From positions 1-19,626 of the forward strand of contig CAKQFF010000022.1 in assembly GCA_934230685.1 (NCBI GenBank): a DNA stretch of 19,626 nucleotides. Direction: 5' to 3'. The position numbers and the translations under genes were made by a program. The stretch comes from an uncultured Prevotella sp. (lineage in GTDB: Bacteria > Bacteroidota > Bacteroidia > Bacteroidales > Bacteroidaceae). Under the pieces are notes generated by a model. The model searched no databases. It worked only from the letters and a program-made list of their open reading frames with translations, and was not told the origin of the DNA. Position 1 is the stretch's first letter; every line of letters starts with the position of its first letter. Positions 1 through 6,789 of this stretch are shown here, in pieces.

Positions 1-850
1 GGCTATGTTCAACGAGCGCAACCAGCGCATCGAGAGCGCCGGACCTTCAGAGCCGGCAATCATCCTCGGCTTGAACGGAGCGCCTACAGCCGGCGACTCG
101 TTCCACACACTGGAGACAGAGCAGGAGGCACGCGAGATAGCCAACAAGCGTCTGCAGCTGCAGCGCGAGCAGGGCTTGCGCACACAGAAGCGTCTCACCC
201 TCTCGGATATCTCTCACCGTATCGCTCTTGGATCGTTCAAGGAGCTTAACATCATCGTTAAGGGTGATACCGACGGTTCTATCGAGGCTCTGTCCGACTC
301 GTTCATCAAGCTCTCTACCGAGAAGATCAAGGTGAACGTCATCCACAAGGCTGTGGGCCAGATTTCAGAGAGCGACGTTACTCTTGCCGATGCTTCCGAT
401 GCCATCATCGTGGGCTTCCAGGTGCGTCCTTCGGCTGCTGCACGCAAGCTTGCCGAGCAGGAGGGTGTTGAAATCAACACTTACTCAGTAATCTACGACG
501 CTATCGACGATGTTAAGTCTGCCATGATTGGTATGCTCGACAAGGTTAAGAAGGAGGTTATCACCGGTCAGGTTGAGGTGCGCGAGGTTTACAAGATCTC
601 TAAGGTCGGAACCGTTGCCGGAGCCTACGTTGTCGAGGGTAAGGTTCACCGTACCGACAAGGCTCGCGTTGTGCGCGACGGCATCGTGGTTCACACAGCC
701 GATATTGCTGCCCTCAAGCGCTACAAGGACGACGTTAAGGAGGTTGCCACCAACTTCGAGTGTGGTATCTCGCTCGTCAACTTCAACGACATCCAGCAGG
801 GTGACATTCTGGAGACCTTCACCGAGATTGAGGTTAAGCAGACTCTGTAA
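1..850 (+). CDS. infB: Translation initiation factor IF-2, C-terminal part (5' end outside window)
   Basis: This is the last 282 or so codons of IF-2, the GTPase that places initiator fMet-tRNA on the 30S subunit and promotes 70S assembly in the cytoplasm. The reading frame is open to the left edge (first full codon at base 2), so the GTPase domain lies outside the window and the ATG at base 5 is internal. Visible are the end of the domain after the G domain ([17 protein letters not shown]), a helical linker rich in Q, R and E, then the IF-2 core domain ([18 protein letters not shown] to VGFQVRPS) and the C-terminal beta-barrel that binds fMet-tRNA ([18 protein letters not shown] to the end). 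It ends in TAA and is followed by a hairpin terminator, so it is the last gene of its transcript. The family assignment is secure. Confidence 0.96.
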   Translation, partial: AMFNERNQRIESAGPSEPAIILGLNGAPTAGDSFHTLETEQEAREIANKRLQLQREQGLRTQKRLTLSDISHRIALGSFKELNIIVKGDTDGSIEALSDSFIKLSTEKIKVNVIHKAVGQISESDVTLADASDAIIVGFQVRPSAAARKLAEQEGVEINTYSVIYDAIDDVKSAMIGMLDKVKKEVITGQVEVREVYKISKVGTVAGAYVVEGKVHRTDKARVVRDGIVVHTADIAALKRYKDDVKEVATNFECGISLVNFNDIQQGDILETFTEIEVKQTL

Positions 851-883
851 AGAATTGATAATGTAATTGATAAACAAATAATG

Positions 884-926
884 ACTCGCTATATGTCTTT
901 TTCAAAAGGATATATAGCGAGTTTTT
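884..926 (+). terminator. Intrinsic terminator after infB
   Basis: A perfect 11-bp stem (ACTCGCTATAT at 884-894 with ATATAGCGAGT at 912-922) extends inward through several more A-U and G-U pairs and is followed by a T5 run. It lies 34 bases after the infB stop and separates infB from the metK promoter. Confidence 0.85.
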
Positions 927-981
927 AAATATCGTAAAAGCAATAGCTTGAAGTCAGAAAGGTTAATTTTAATATAAATTC

Positions 982-1012
982 TTTGCCATGTCGGCAAATA
1001 GCAGTACCTTTG
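982..1012 (+). promoter_or_regulatory. Bacteroidetes-type promoter for metK
   Basis: TTTG at 982-985, a 19-base spacer and TACCTTTG at 1005-1012 match the Bacteroidetes primary sigma consensus (TTTG, N19-21, TAnnTTTG) exactly. The predicted transcript start is near 1019, which leaves a leader of about 200 bases before metK. That is far longer than needed for translation and fits a regulated leader. Confidence 0.85.
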
Positions 1013-1040
1013 CATCCGATTTCAAAAACAAGTATAACCA

Positions 1041-1090
1041 TGTGGAAGAATTTGGCTGCTTGCAACCACACTAAAAAATGCTAAAACTGC
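1041..1090 (+). ncRNA. Candidate SAM-II-type riboswitch aptamer in the metK leader
   Basis: About 20 bases after the predicted transcript start, TGTGG (1041-1045) pairs with CCACA (1066-1070). The 20-base loop contains ATTTGG and GCTTGCA, and the aptamer ends in an A-rich stretch followed by TGCTAAAA (1079-1086). This order (GTGG, ATTTG, GCTTGCA, CCAC, A-rich, TGCTAAAA) is what I recall of the SAM-II (metA motif) consensus. A pseudoknot can be drawn: GCA 1062-1064 with TGC 1079-1081, and GG 1054-1055 with CT 1087-1088, with TTT 1051-1053 and AAAA 1083-1086 free for base triples. The next gene makes SAM, so feedback control is the obvious role. The class is assigned by eye and a covariance-model search would settle it. 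It does not show the SAM-I core. Confidence 0.6.
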
Positions 1091-1093
1091 AAC

Positions 1094-1201
1094 GTCCGAC
1101 CGCATGTGCTATGCGTATCGCCAACGGTTTGGCGGCATGGATACAATGATAATAGCATAATGTGTAGGACAGCGGTAATTGGTGTTTTTCCACTGTTTTT
1201 T
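1094..1201 (+). promoter_or_regulatory. Candidate expression platform of the metK leader, with terminator-like hairpin
   Basis: Between the aptamer and metK there are two local hairpins (CGCAT 1101-1105 with ATGCG 1111-1115; CGCC 1119-1122 with GGCG 1131-1134, extended by GTAT 1115-1118 with ATAC 1141-1144) and possible long-range pairs: GTCC 1094-1097 with GGAC 1167-1170, and ATGCTA 1078-1083 with TAGCAT 1153-1158. Next comes CAGCGG (1170-1175) with CCACTG (1190-1195), one mismatch, followed by six Ts (1196-1201). The ATGCTA pairing would use the conserved 3' strand of the aptamer, so it would compete with ligand binding. The GGAC pairing shares base 1170 with the terminator stem. This is the layout expected of an attenuator, but the folds were drawn by hand. 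Confidence 0.45.
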
Positions 1202-1221
1202 AATTTTAAAATTTGGAAAAA

Positions 1222-2481
1222 ATGAATTATCTTTTTTCATCAGAATCAGTTTCAGAGGGTCATCCCGACAAAGTCGCCGACCAGATTTCCGACGCCTTGG
1301 TCGATCAGTTTCTCGCCTACGACGAGCACGCTCATTGTGCCATTGAGTCGTTTGTGACTACTGGCCAGGTAGTTATCATGGGTGAGGTGCGCTCAGGAGT
1401 TTACATCGACTTGCAGACCATCGCACGCAAGACCATCAATCAGATTGGCTACTCTAAGTCGGAATATCAGTTTGACGGCAACTCTTGTGGTGTGCTTACT
1501 GCTATCCACGAGCAGAGCGACGACATCAACCGTGGTGTGAGCCGTGCCGAGGAAGAGGAGCAGGGAGCCGGCGACCAGGGAATGATGTTCGGCTATGCCA
1601 CCAACGAGACCGAGAACTACATGCCTGTGACTCTCGACCTCGCACAGCTCATCATGCGTGTGCTTGCCGACATCCGCAAGGAAGGCAAGGAGATGACTTA
1701 TTTGCGCCCCGACTCAAAGAGTCAGGTGACAGTAGAATATTCAGAGGAGGGCATTCCTCAGCGCATCGACACTATCGTTGTGAGCACACAGCACGACGAG
1801 TTTGACAACGATGACGAGCGTATGCTTGCCAAGATTAAGGAGGATGTGCTCAATATCCTTATGCCTCGTGTTAAGGCAGAGATCCACAGCGAGAAGGTAT
1901 TGGCCCTCTTCAACGACGACATCAAGTACTTTGTCAATCCTACTGGTAAGTTTGTTATCGGTGGCCCTCACGGAGATACTGGTCTTACAGGCCGTAAGAT
2001 TATCGTAGACACATACGGTGGTAAGGGTGCGCACGGTGGTGGAGCATTCTCGGGCAAAGACCCTTCAAAGGTTGACCGTTCGGCTGCCTATGCCGCACGC
2101 TATATCGCCAAGAACATGGTGGCTGCTGGAGTGGCAGACGAGATGCTTGTGCAGGTGAGCTACGCAATTGGTGTGGCAGAGCCAGTGAACATCTATGTGA
2201 ACACCTACGGACGCTCACGCGTGAACATGAGCGACGGCGAGATAGCACAGAAGATAGAGAAACTCTTTGATCTCCGACCAAAGGCTATCGAGCGCACACT
2301 CAAATTGCGCCAGCCTATCTACCGCGAGACAGCTGCCTACGGACACATGGGCCGCAAGAACGAGGTGGTGGAGAAGACATTCACCTCGCGCTATCACGAG
2401 ACTAAGGTGATGAAGGTGGAACTCTTCACATGGGAGAAACTCGACCGTGTGGACGACATCAAGAAAGAGTTTGGACTGTAA
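1222..2481 (+). CDS. metK: S-adenosylmethionine synthetase
   Basis: Makes S-adenosylmethionine from methionine and ATP in the cytoplasm, releasing phosphate and pyrophosphate. The 419-residue protein opens with the family signature SESVSEGHPDKVADQISD (His14, Asp16 and Lys17 at the ATP site), has the GAHGGGAFSGKDPSKVDRS segment of the phosphate-binding region near residues 272-290, and keeps the C-terminal family pattern to FTWEKLD. I chose the ATG at 1222 (MNYLF) over an in-frame TTG nine bases upstream, because family members start at this point and the TTG would add only MEK. Length is within the family range (about 380-430). The leader carries a promoter, a candidate SAM riboswitch and a terminator-like hairpin, suggesting feedback by its product. 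A co-directional membrane-protein gene follows after 48 bases. Confidence 0.97.
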   Translation: MNYLFSSESVSEGHPDKVADQISDALVDQFLAYDEHAHCAIESFVTTGQVVIMGEVRSGVYIDLQTIARKTINQIGYSKSEYQFDGNSCGVLTAIHEQSDDINRGVSRAEEEEQGAGDQGMMFGYATNETENYMPVTLDLAQLIMRVLADIRKEGKEMTYLRPDSKSQVTVEYSEEGIPQRIDTIVVSTQHDEFDNDDERMLAKIKEDVLNILMPRVKAEIHSEKVLALFNDDIKYFVNPTGKFVIGGPHGDTGLTGRKIIVDTYGGKGAHGGGAFSGKDPSKVDRSAAYAARYIAKNMVAAGVADEMLVQVSYAIGVAEPVNIYVNTYGRSRVNMSDGEIAQKIEKLFDLRPKAIERTLKLRQPIYRETAAYGHMGRKNEVVEKTFTSRYHETKVMKVELFTWEKLDRVDDIKKEFGL

Positions 2482-2503
2482 ATCAAAGGATTACAGTTGG
2501 AAT

Positions 2504-2517
2504 ATTGACAATTGACA
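2504..2517 (+). repeat. Two direct copies of the heptamer ATTGACA
   Basis: ATTGACA occurs twice in tandem (2504-2510 and 2511-2517) just before the next gene start. The same word builds the arms of the hairpin at 11136-11188. Here there is no inverted partner, so no hairpin forms from it. Confidence 0.6.
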
Positions 2518-2529
2518 ATAATTGATATT

Positions 2530-3567
2530 ATGAACGTAACTGACTCCATTCACTCCGAGGAGATAATTCTCGGCGAAGACGGACTGCCGGTGGCAGCGAA
2601 ACAACAACCGCGCCAGCATTATCAGCCCACGCCCGCACAGGTGCTCTCGTGGCTGCCTAAGAATGCTACGCCCGAGCAGCAAGACTCCGCCATACAGGCA
2701 CACATAAAGCCATCGGAGATAACGTGGAGTCAGCAGCCAGACACGCTCCACTTGCCCGGACAGACAGCCGGGCATTCGTGGCGCGATGTCAACATGCCCA
2801 AGTACTACCGTGAGTCCTACTTCACGGGTAAGCCTTGGTTCCACCCCGACCTCTTTGGTGGACGACTCGGTGTGGCTGGCGACCCAGTGCCTTATGGCAT
2901 TGCACGCGACAACGTGATAACAGCTATGCTGCTCTTCTGCTTCATACTCGCAGCCGTTGCCTACGCCAAGTCAAAGCGGTTTATCCTGCGCCAGGCAAAG
3001 GACTTCTTCCGTCCGCCCCACAGCGACAAGACGACTGCCATGACCGAGACATCAAGCGAACTGCGTTTCCAGTTCTTCCTTGTGCTGCAGAGTTGTCTGC
3101 TCTTCGCGCTGATATACTTCTTCTATGTGCAGATACGTGTCACCGACACGTTCATCATCGACCAATATCAGGTGATAGGCGTGTTCGCCCTTATCAACCT
3201 GGGCTACGTGCTTGTGAAGTCGGCCATATATTGGCTAGCCGGATGGGTGTTCTTCGACAGGCGGAGCAACGACCAATGGATGAAATCATTACTCTTCCTC
3301 ATAGCCATGGAGGGAGTGTGCGTGTTCCCGGTGGTGATGCTTCAGGCATATTTTGAAATGCCTGTCGAGACAACGCTCGTATGCACGGGAGTAGTGATAG
3401 CAGTATTCAAATTGTTGTCCCTTTACAAGGCATATATCATCTTTTTCAGACATTTAGGCAATTCTTTGCAATTTTTTTTGTACTTTTGCACGCTTGAACT
3501 GCTACCATTGGCCACGCTGCTCGATGTGCTTGCCATGGTGGGCAACTATTTGAAAGTGAATTTATAA
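2530..3567 (+). CDS. DUF4271-like integral membrane protein
   Basis: A 345-residue membrane protein of the kind found beside hemD in Bacteroidales (DUF4271 by context and overall look; function unknown). The first 130 or so residues are polar and rich in Gln and Pro, with no signal peptide. Several hydrophobic segments follow: around residues 131-149 (ITAMLLFCFILAAVAYA), 183-200 (LVLQSCLLFALIYFFYV), 213-238, 253-275, 280-300 and a final one near 315-340. A polar stretch with RRSND sits between middle helices. I chose the ATG at 2530; an in-frame TTG at 2512 would add six residues from the ATTGACA repeat region. It lies 48 bases after metK and 43 before hemD on the same strand, so it is probably co-transcribed. 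The location is the inner membrane by inference. The protein has no motif that suggests a reaction. Confidence 0.8.
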   Translation: MNVTDSIHSEEIILGEDGLPVAAKQQPRQHYQPTPAQVLSWLPKNATPEQQDSAIQAHIKPSEITWSQQPDTLHLPGQTAGHSWRDVNMPKYYRESYFTGKPWFHPDLFGGRLGVAGDPVPYGIARDNVITAMLLFCFILAAVAYAKSKRFILRQAKDFFRPPHSDKTTAMTETSSELRFQFFLVLQSCLLFALIYFFYVQIRVTDTFIIDQYQVIGVFALINLGYVLVKSAIYWLAGWVFFDRRSNDQWMKSLLFLIAMEGVCVFPVVMLQAYFEMPVETTLVCTGVVIAVFKLLSLYKAYIIFFRHLGNSLQFFLYFCTLELLPLATLLDVLAMVGNYLKVNL

Positions 3568-3610
3568 AGAACATATATACTTTTTACGATACATATTTTT
3601 AGATAGAGAA

Positions 3611-4357
3611 ATGATAAAGAAAATTCTGGTCTCCCAGCCCGAACCGTCAAGCGAGAAGTCGCCATACTTCGACATTGCTAATGATTTTGGTGTAGAACTC
3701 GTCTTCCGCCCATTCATCAAGGTAGAAGGACTCAGCTCAAAGGAGTTCCGTCAGCAGAAAATCGGACTGTTGGATTTCACCGCTGTGGTCTTCACCTCAC
3801 GTCACGCCATCGACAATTATTTCACACTTGCCAAGGAGATGCGCATCACCATCCCCGAGGACATGAAATACTTCTGCGTGACAGAGACAATCGCTCTCTA
3901 TATTCAGAAATACGTGCAGTACCGCAAGCGCAAGGTGTTCTTCGGAACCACAGGCAAGCTCGACTCGCTTATCCCGACTATGGTGAAGCACAAGAACGAG
4001 AAGTATCTCGTGCCGCTCAGCGATGTGCACAACGACGATGTGCAGCAACTGCTTGATGCCAAGAAGCTCAACCATAAGGAATGCGTGATGTACCGCACAG
4101 TTAGCAACAACTTCACAGAGGAGGAAGTGAAGAACTTCGACTGCGACATGCTCGTGTTCTTCAGTCCTACCGGCATCAAGGCCTTCACCAAGAACTTCCC
4201 CGACTTCAAGCAGGGCGATGTGCGCATAGCTACCTTCGGTCCGGCTACAGCCAAGGCTGTGGAGGACGAGGGATTCCGTCTCGACCTTGAGGCTCCCACC
4301 AAGGAGCATCCGTCGATGACAGCCGCTTTGCGCTGGTATCTCGAAAACAACAAATAA
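3611..4357 (+). CDS. hemD: Uroporphyrinogen-III synthase
   Basis: A 248-residue soluble protein of the HemD family, which closes hydroxymethylbilane into uroporphyrinogen III with inversion of ring D, in haem and sirohaem synthesis. HemD sequences are poorly conserved. The call rests on the two-lobed pattern: an N-terminal lobe with AVVFTSRHAIDNYF (about residues 57-70), the inter-lobe CVTETIALYIQKY, a second lobe with MLVFFSPTGIKAF (about 179-191), and the closing TFGPATAKAVEDEGF and PTKEHPSMTAAL, which match the usual C-terminal TIGPxTAxAAxxxG and SxxxLVxAI pattern. The neighbourhood (DUF4271-like upstream, rnpA downstream) is the usual Bacteroidales setting. There is a possible TACTTTTG promoter element inside the upstream gene at 3481-3488, without a clear -33 partner. 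Confidence 0.88.
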   Translation: MIKKILVSQPEPSSEKSPYFDIANDFGVELVFRPFIKVEGLSSKEFRQQKIGLLDFTAVVFTSRHAIDNYFTLAKEMRITIPEDMKYFCVTETIALYIQKYVQYRKRKVFFGTTGKLDSLIPTMVKHKNEKYLVPLSDVHNDDVQQLLDAKKLNHKECVMYRTVSNNFTEEEVKNFDCDMLVFFSPTGIKAFTKNFPDFKQGDVRIATFGPATAKAVEDEGFRLDLEAPTKEHPSMTAALRWYLENNK

Positions 4358-4390
4358 AAAAGGGTGTCCGCACCTCTACACCATCACACT

Positions 4391-4828
4391 ATGACAATAT
4401 CCAAGTACTCTCTCCCGCAAGCGGAGCGTATAAACAGCAAAAAGCAAATCGACCGCCTCTTTCGTGGAGGCGGCTCGAAAGCCATGACAGCATCGCCATT
4501 GCGCGTTGTATACATGGCTGAAGAGAGGGGCAAGGAAGCGCGAGAGCCTCTGGCGCAGATGATGGTGAGTGTGCCAAAGCGCTACTTCAAGCGAGCTGTC
4601 AAGCGCAATCTCATCAAACGCCAAGTGCGCGAGGCTTACCGACTCAACAAGCACATTCTTGTCGACAGACTCTCGCTTATGGACAACATTGGCGTGTCGA
4701 TGTGCTTTATATGGACAGCCGACCGCATATGCAATATGACAGAGGTTGGCGAGCGCATGAGCAATCTGCTGCAGCGCATAGCCGAGCGCATTGAGCGCGA
4801 CAGCAAAAATGTGGAGGCAAAGGAATGA
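4391..4828 (+). CDS. rnpA: Ribonuclease P protein component
   Basis: The small basic protein that joins the RNase P RNA to trim the 5' leaders of pre-tRNAs. It has 145 residues from the ATG at 4391; a GTG at 4364 in the same frame would add nine residues with a His run and is not typical. The family features are visible: an N-terminal [19 protein letters not shown] (the KxxRLxxxxxFxxxF-like start) and the RNR-type helix, [18 protein letters not shown] followed by [10 protein letters not shown], which binds RNA. It begins 33 bases after hemD and its stop overlaps the start of yidD as ATGA, so rnpA and yidD are translationally coupled. The usual rpmH partner upstream is absent here, as in other Bacteroidales. 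Confidence 0.95.
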   Translation: MTISKYSLPQAERINSKKQIDRLFRGGGSKAMTASPLRVVYMAEERGKEAREPLAQMMVSVPKRYFKRAVKRNLIKRQVREAYRLNKHILVDRLSLMDNIGVSMCFIWTADRICNMTEVGERMSNLLQRIAERIERDSKNVEAKE

Positions 4829-5076
4829 GCAGCCTACGTCGTTTCTGGGCGTGGCTGTCGCATGCCCTCGCATGGCTCACCGTGCAGCCCATACGCTTCT
4901 ATCAGAAGTTTATCACTCCCTACACCCCGGCTTCGTGCCGATTCCAGCCCACTTGCTCGGAATATGCACGCCAAGCCTTGTTAAAGCATGGCTTCTTCAA
5001 GGGCATGGCTCTCTCAATATGGCGAATATTGAGATGCAACCCATGGGGAGGATCGGGCTATGACCCGGTGCCGTAA
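4825..5076 (+). CDS. yidD: Membrane protein insertion efficiency factor YidD
   Basis: An 83-residue protein of the YidD family (formerly DUF37), a peripheral inner-membrane factor that assists YidC-dependent insertion of membrane proteins. The complete family signature is present: an amphipathic N-terminus, then [20 protein letters not shown] directly followed by TCSEYA, with the paired Cys residues, then a [19 protein letters not shown] segment and the final GGSGYDPVP. Its ATG overlaps the TGA of rnpA by four bases, the conserved rnpA-yidD pairing. In many bacteria yidC follows; here tyrS does. Confidence 0.95.
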   Translation: MSSLRRFWAWLSHALAWLTVQPIRFYQKFITPYTPASCRFQPTCSEYARQALLKHGFFKGMALSIWRILRCNPWGGSGYDPVP

Positions 5077-5118
5077 GTCTTTAAAATAAATTTCCCAATT
5101 ATATTACTAATTAAAACA

Positions 5119-6420
5119 ATGGCAAAAAATTTCGTTGAAGAACTGCGCTGGCGCGGCATGCTCGCGCAGATTATGCCCGGTACTGAGGAATACCTCAATA
5201 CCCACATGGTGTCTGCGTATCTGGGCACCGACCCAACTGCCGACTCTCTCCACATCGGCCATCTTTGCGGCATCATGATGCTGCGTCATCTCCAGCGTTG
5301 CGGTCACAAGCCTTATCTGCTCGTGGGCGGTGCTACTGGAATGATTGGCGACCCTTCGGGCAAGAGTCAGGAGCGCAACCTGCTCGATTCTGAAACCCTC
5401 TACCACAATCAGGAGGCTATAAAGAAGCAGGTGTCTAAGTTCCTCGACTTCGATGGCAACGAGCCTAACAAGGCAGAGCTTGTCAACAACTACGACTGGA
5501 TGAAGGACTTCACCTTCCTCGACTTCGCGCGCGAGGTGGGCAAGCACATCACCGTGAACTATATGATGGCTAAGGACTCTGTTCAGAAGCGTCTCAACGG
5601 CGAGGCTCGCGATGGTCTCTCGTTCACCGAGTTCACCTATCAGCTCCTTCAGGGCTACGACTTCCTCTATCAATATCAGAAGTATGGCGTGCGCCTTCAG
5701 CTTGGCGGCAACGACCAGTGGGGCAACATGACCACAGGTACTGAGCTTATCCGCCGCACATTGGGCAACGAATCGGAGGCTTACTGCCTTACATGTCCGC
5801 TCATTACCAAGAGCGACGGCAAGAAGTTTGGCAAGACCGAGAGTGGCAACGTTTGGCTTGACCGCAACCGCACTACTCCTTACGCTTTCTATCAGTTCTG
5901 GCTTAACGTGAGCGACGTGGAGGCTGAGAAGTATATCAAGATATTCACCGACCTCGACAAGGAGACTATCGACGCTCTCGTGGCTGAGCATAGCGAGGAT
6001 CCGGGTCGCCGCATCCTGCAGAAGCGTCTGGCTGAGGAACTGACCATTATGGTTCACTCTCGCGAGGACCTTGAGATTGCTCAGGAGGCTTCAAGCATCC
6101 TCTTTGGCAAGGGCACAAAGGAGACTCTGCAGAAGTTCGACGAGGCCACATTGCTCTCTATCTTTGAGGGTGTGCCACACTTTGAGCTTTCTAAGGATCA
6201 GCTCGGTCAGCCTGCTGTAGATATCTTCACTCGCGACGACGTAAAGATTTTCGCCTCTAAGGGCGAGATGCGCAAGCTTGTTCAGGGTGGTGGCGTTTCG
6301 CTCAACAAGGAGAAGCTTGCCGCCTTCGACCGTGTTGTGACTGCCGAAGACCTTATCGACGGCAAGTATCTGCTCGTGCAGCGTGGCAAGAAGAACTACT
6401 ATCTTATTACTGTAAAGTAA
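5119..6420 (+). CDS. tyrS: Tyrosyl-tRNA synthetase
   Basis: Charges tRNA-Tyr with tyrosine using ATP; cytoplasmic class Ic synthetase. The 433 residues are typical length. Visible in order: the Rossmann catalytic core with the HIGH motif as HIGH (residues 45-48, [10 protein letters not shown]), the substrate-binding region [14 protein letters not shown], the tyrosine-binding [12 protein letters not shown] and [10 protein letters not shown], the KMSKS loop as KFGKT (236-240), the helical anticodon-binding region, and a C-terminal S4 RNA-binding domain from about residue 365 ([21 protein letters not shown]). The start ATG is 42 bases after yidD. No promoter matching the Bacteroidetes consensus is seen in that gap, so it is probably read through from upstream. 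A strong terminator follows. Confidence 0.97.
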   Translation: MAKNFVEELRWRGMLAQIMPGTEEYLNTHMVSAYLGTDPTADSLHIGHLCGIMMLRHLQRCGHKPYLLVGGATGMIGDPSGKSQERNLLDSETLYHNQEAIKKQVSKFLDFDGNEPNKAELVNNYDWMKDFTFLDFAREVGKHITVNYMMAKDSVQKRLNGEARDGLSFTEFTYQLLQGYDFLYQYQKYGVRLQLGGNDQWGNMTTGTELIRRTLGNESEAYCLTCPLITKSDGKKFGKTESGNVWLDRNRTTPYAFYQFWLNVSDVEAEKYIKIFTDLDKETIDALVAEHSEDPGRRILQKRLAEELTIMVHSREDLEIAQEASSILFGKGTKETLQKFDEATLLSIFEGVPHFELSKDQLGQPAVDIFTRDDVKIFASKGEMRKLVQGGGVSLNKEKLAAFDRVVTAEDLIDGKYLLVQRGKKNYYLITVK

Positions 6421-6447
6421 AGTTCTCTTTTTAGTGGACTCACAATA

Positions 6448-6508
6448 AAGCAAGAGGACTTGTCAAAACTCTATCTTATGGGTTCTGGCAAGTCCTCTTG
6501 CTTTTTTT
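6448..6508 (+). terminator. Strong intrinsic terminator after tyrS
   Basis: A perfect 15-bp stem (AAGCAAGAGGACTTG at 6448-6462 with CAAGTCCTCTTGCTT at 6489-6503), with a 26-base loop, runs into seven Ts at 6502-6508. It ends the metK-to-tyrS run. Confidence 0.92.
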
Positions 6509-6548
6509 ATCTATCAACAACTATCATTCCGGTCATCTGGAAAAACCT

Positions 6549-6632
6549 TCATATCATGGCATGATACGATCGTATCAAGGCACAATACGGTCATATCATG
6601 GCATGATACGACTATTTCAAGGCACGCAACAT
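6549..6632. repeat. Four 21-bp tandem repeats with palindromic cores
   Basis: Four head-to-tail units of 21 bp start at 6549, 6570, 6591 and 6612. Units 1 and 3 are identical; unit 2 differs at five positions and unit 4 is degenerate at its end. The shared core is TATCAWGGCAYRATACG. Within units 1 and 3, TATCATG-G-CATGATA is a perfect inverted repeat around a single G (6552-6566 and 6594-6608). The unit 1/2 junction forms a perfect 16-bp palindrome, TGATACGATCGTATCA (6562-6577). The array lies in the gap between tyrS and secDF, both of which end there with terminators, so it is not in promoter position. I see no gene in 6421-6789 apart from the terminators and this array. Confidence 0.85.
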
Positions 6633-6725
6633 AATTTTATATCACGTTCATGACATAGCAAGAACGCATGAAAAAACTTTGTTTAATGTAGTGTAACGTT
6701 CTAATGATCGATTTGGAATAAACGC

Positions 6726-6759
6726 AAAAAAGCGCAGCCCCTTTTTAGGAACTGCGCTT
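6726..6759 (-). terminator. Intrinsic terminator after secDF
   Basis: On the minus strand an 8-bp GC-rich stem (AAGCGCAG with CTGCGCTT; plus-strand arms 6730-6737 and 6752-6759) is followed by a T6 run (As at 6726-6731 on the plus strand). It lies about 30 bases after the secDF stop. Confidence 0.88.
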
Positions 6760-6789
6760 ATAAAGATGGTTGTTTGTTTCAGAAAAACG

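Noticed and set aside
1041..1201. SAM-I (S-box) riboswitch before metK
   Set aside because: GCAACC and TGCTAA words are present, but the four-way junction, the GAGGGA segment and the closing P1 helix are not seen. The shorter pseudoknot pattern fits better.
1213..1221. TTG start that would extend MetK by three residues
   Set aside because: The ATG at 1222 gives the standard family N-terminus, and the TTG lies in the AT-rich stretch just after the leader hairpin.
2475..2497. ACTGTAA/TTACAGT hairpin at the metK stop as a terminator
   Set aside because: A 7-bp stem without a T run, and the next co-directional gene starts 33 bases later; read-through is more likely.
6562..6577. parS centromere site
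   Set aside because: The 16-bp palindrome TGATACGATCGTATCA has the right length but differs from the conserved TGTTTCACGTGAAACA, and no parAB genes are nearby.
6549..6632. CRISPR array
   Set aside because: The 21-bp units are directly adjacent with no unique spacers, and no cas genes are present.
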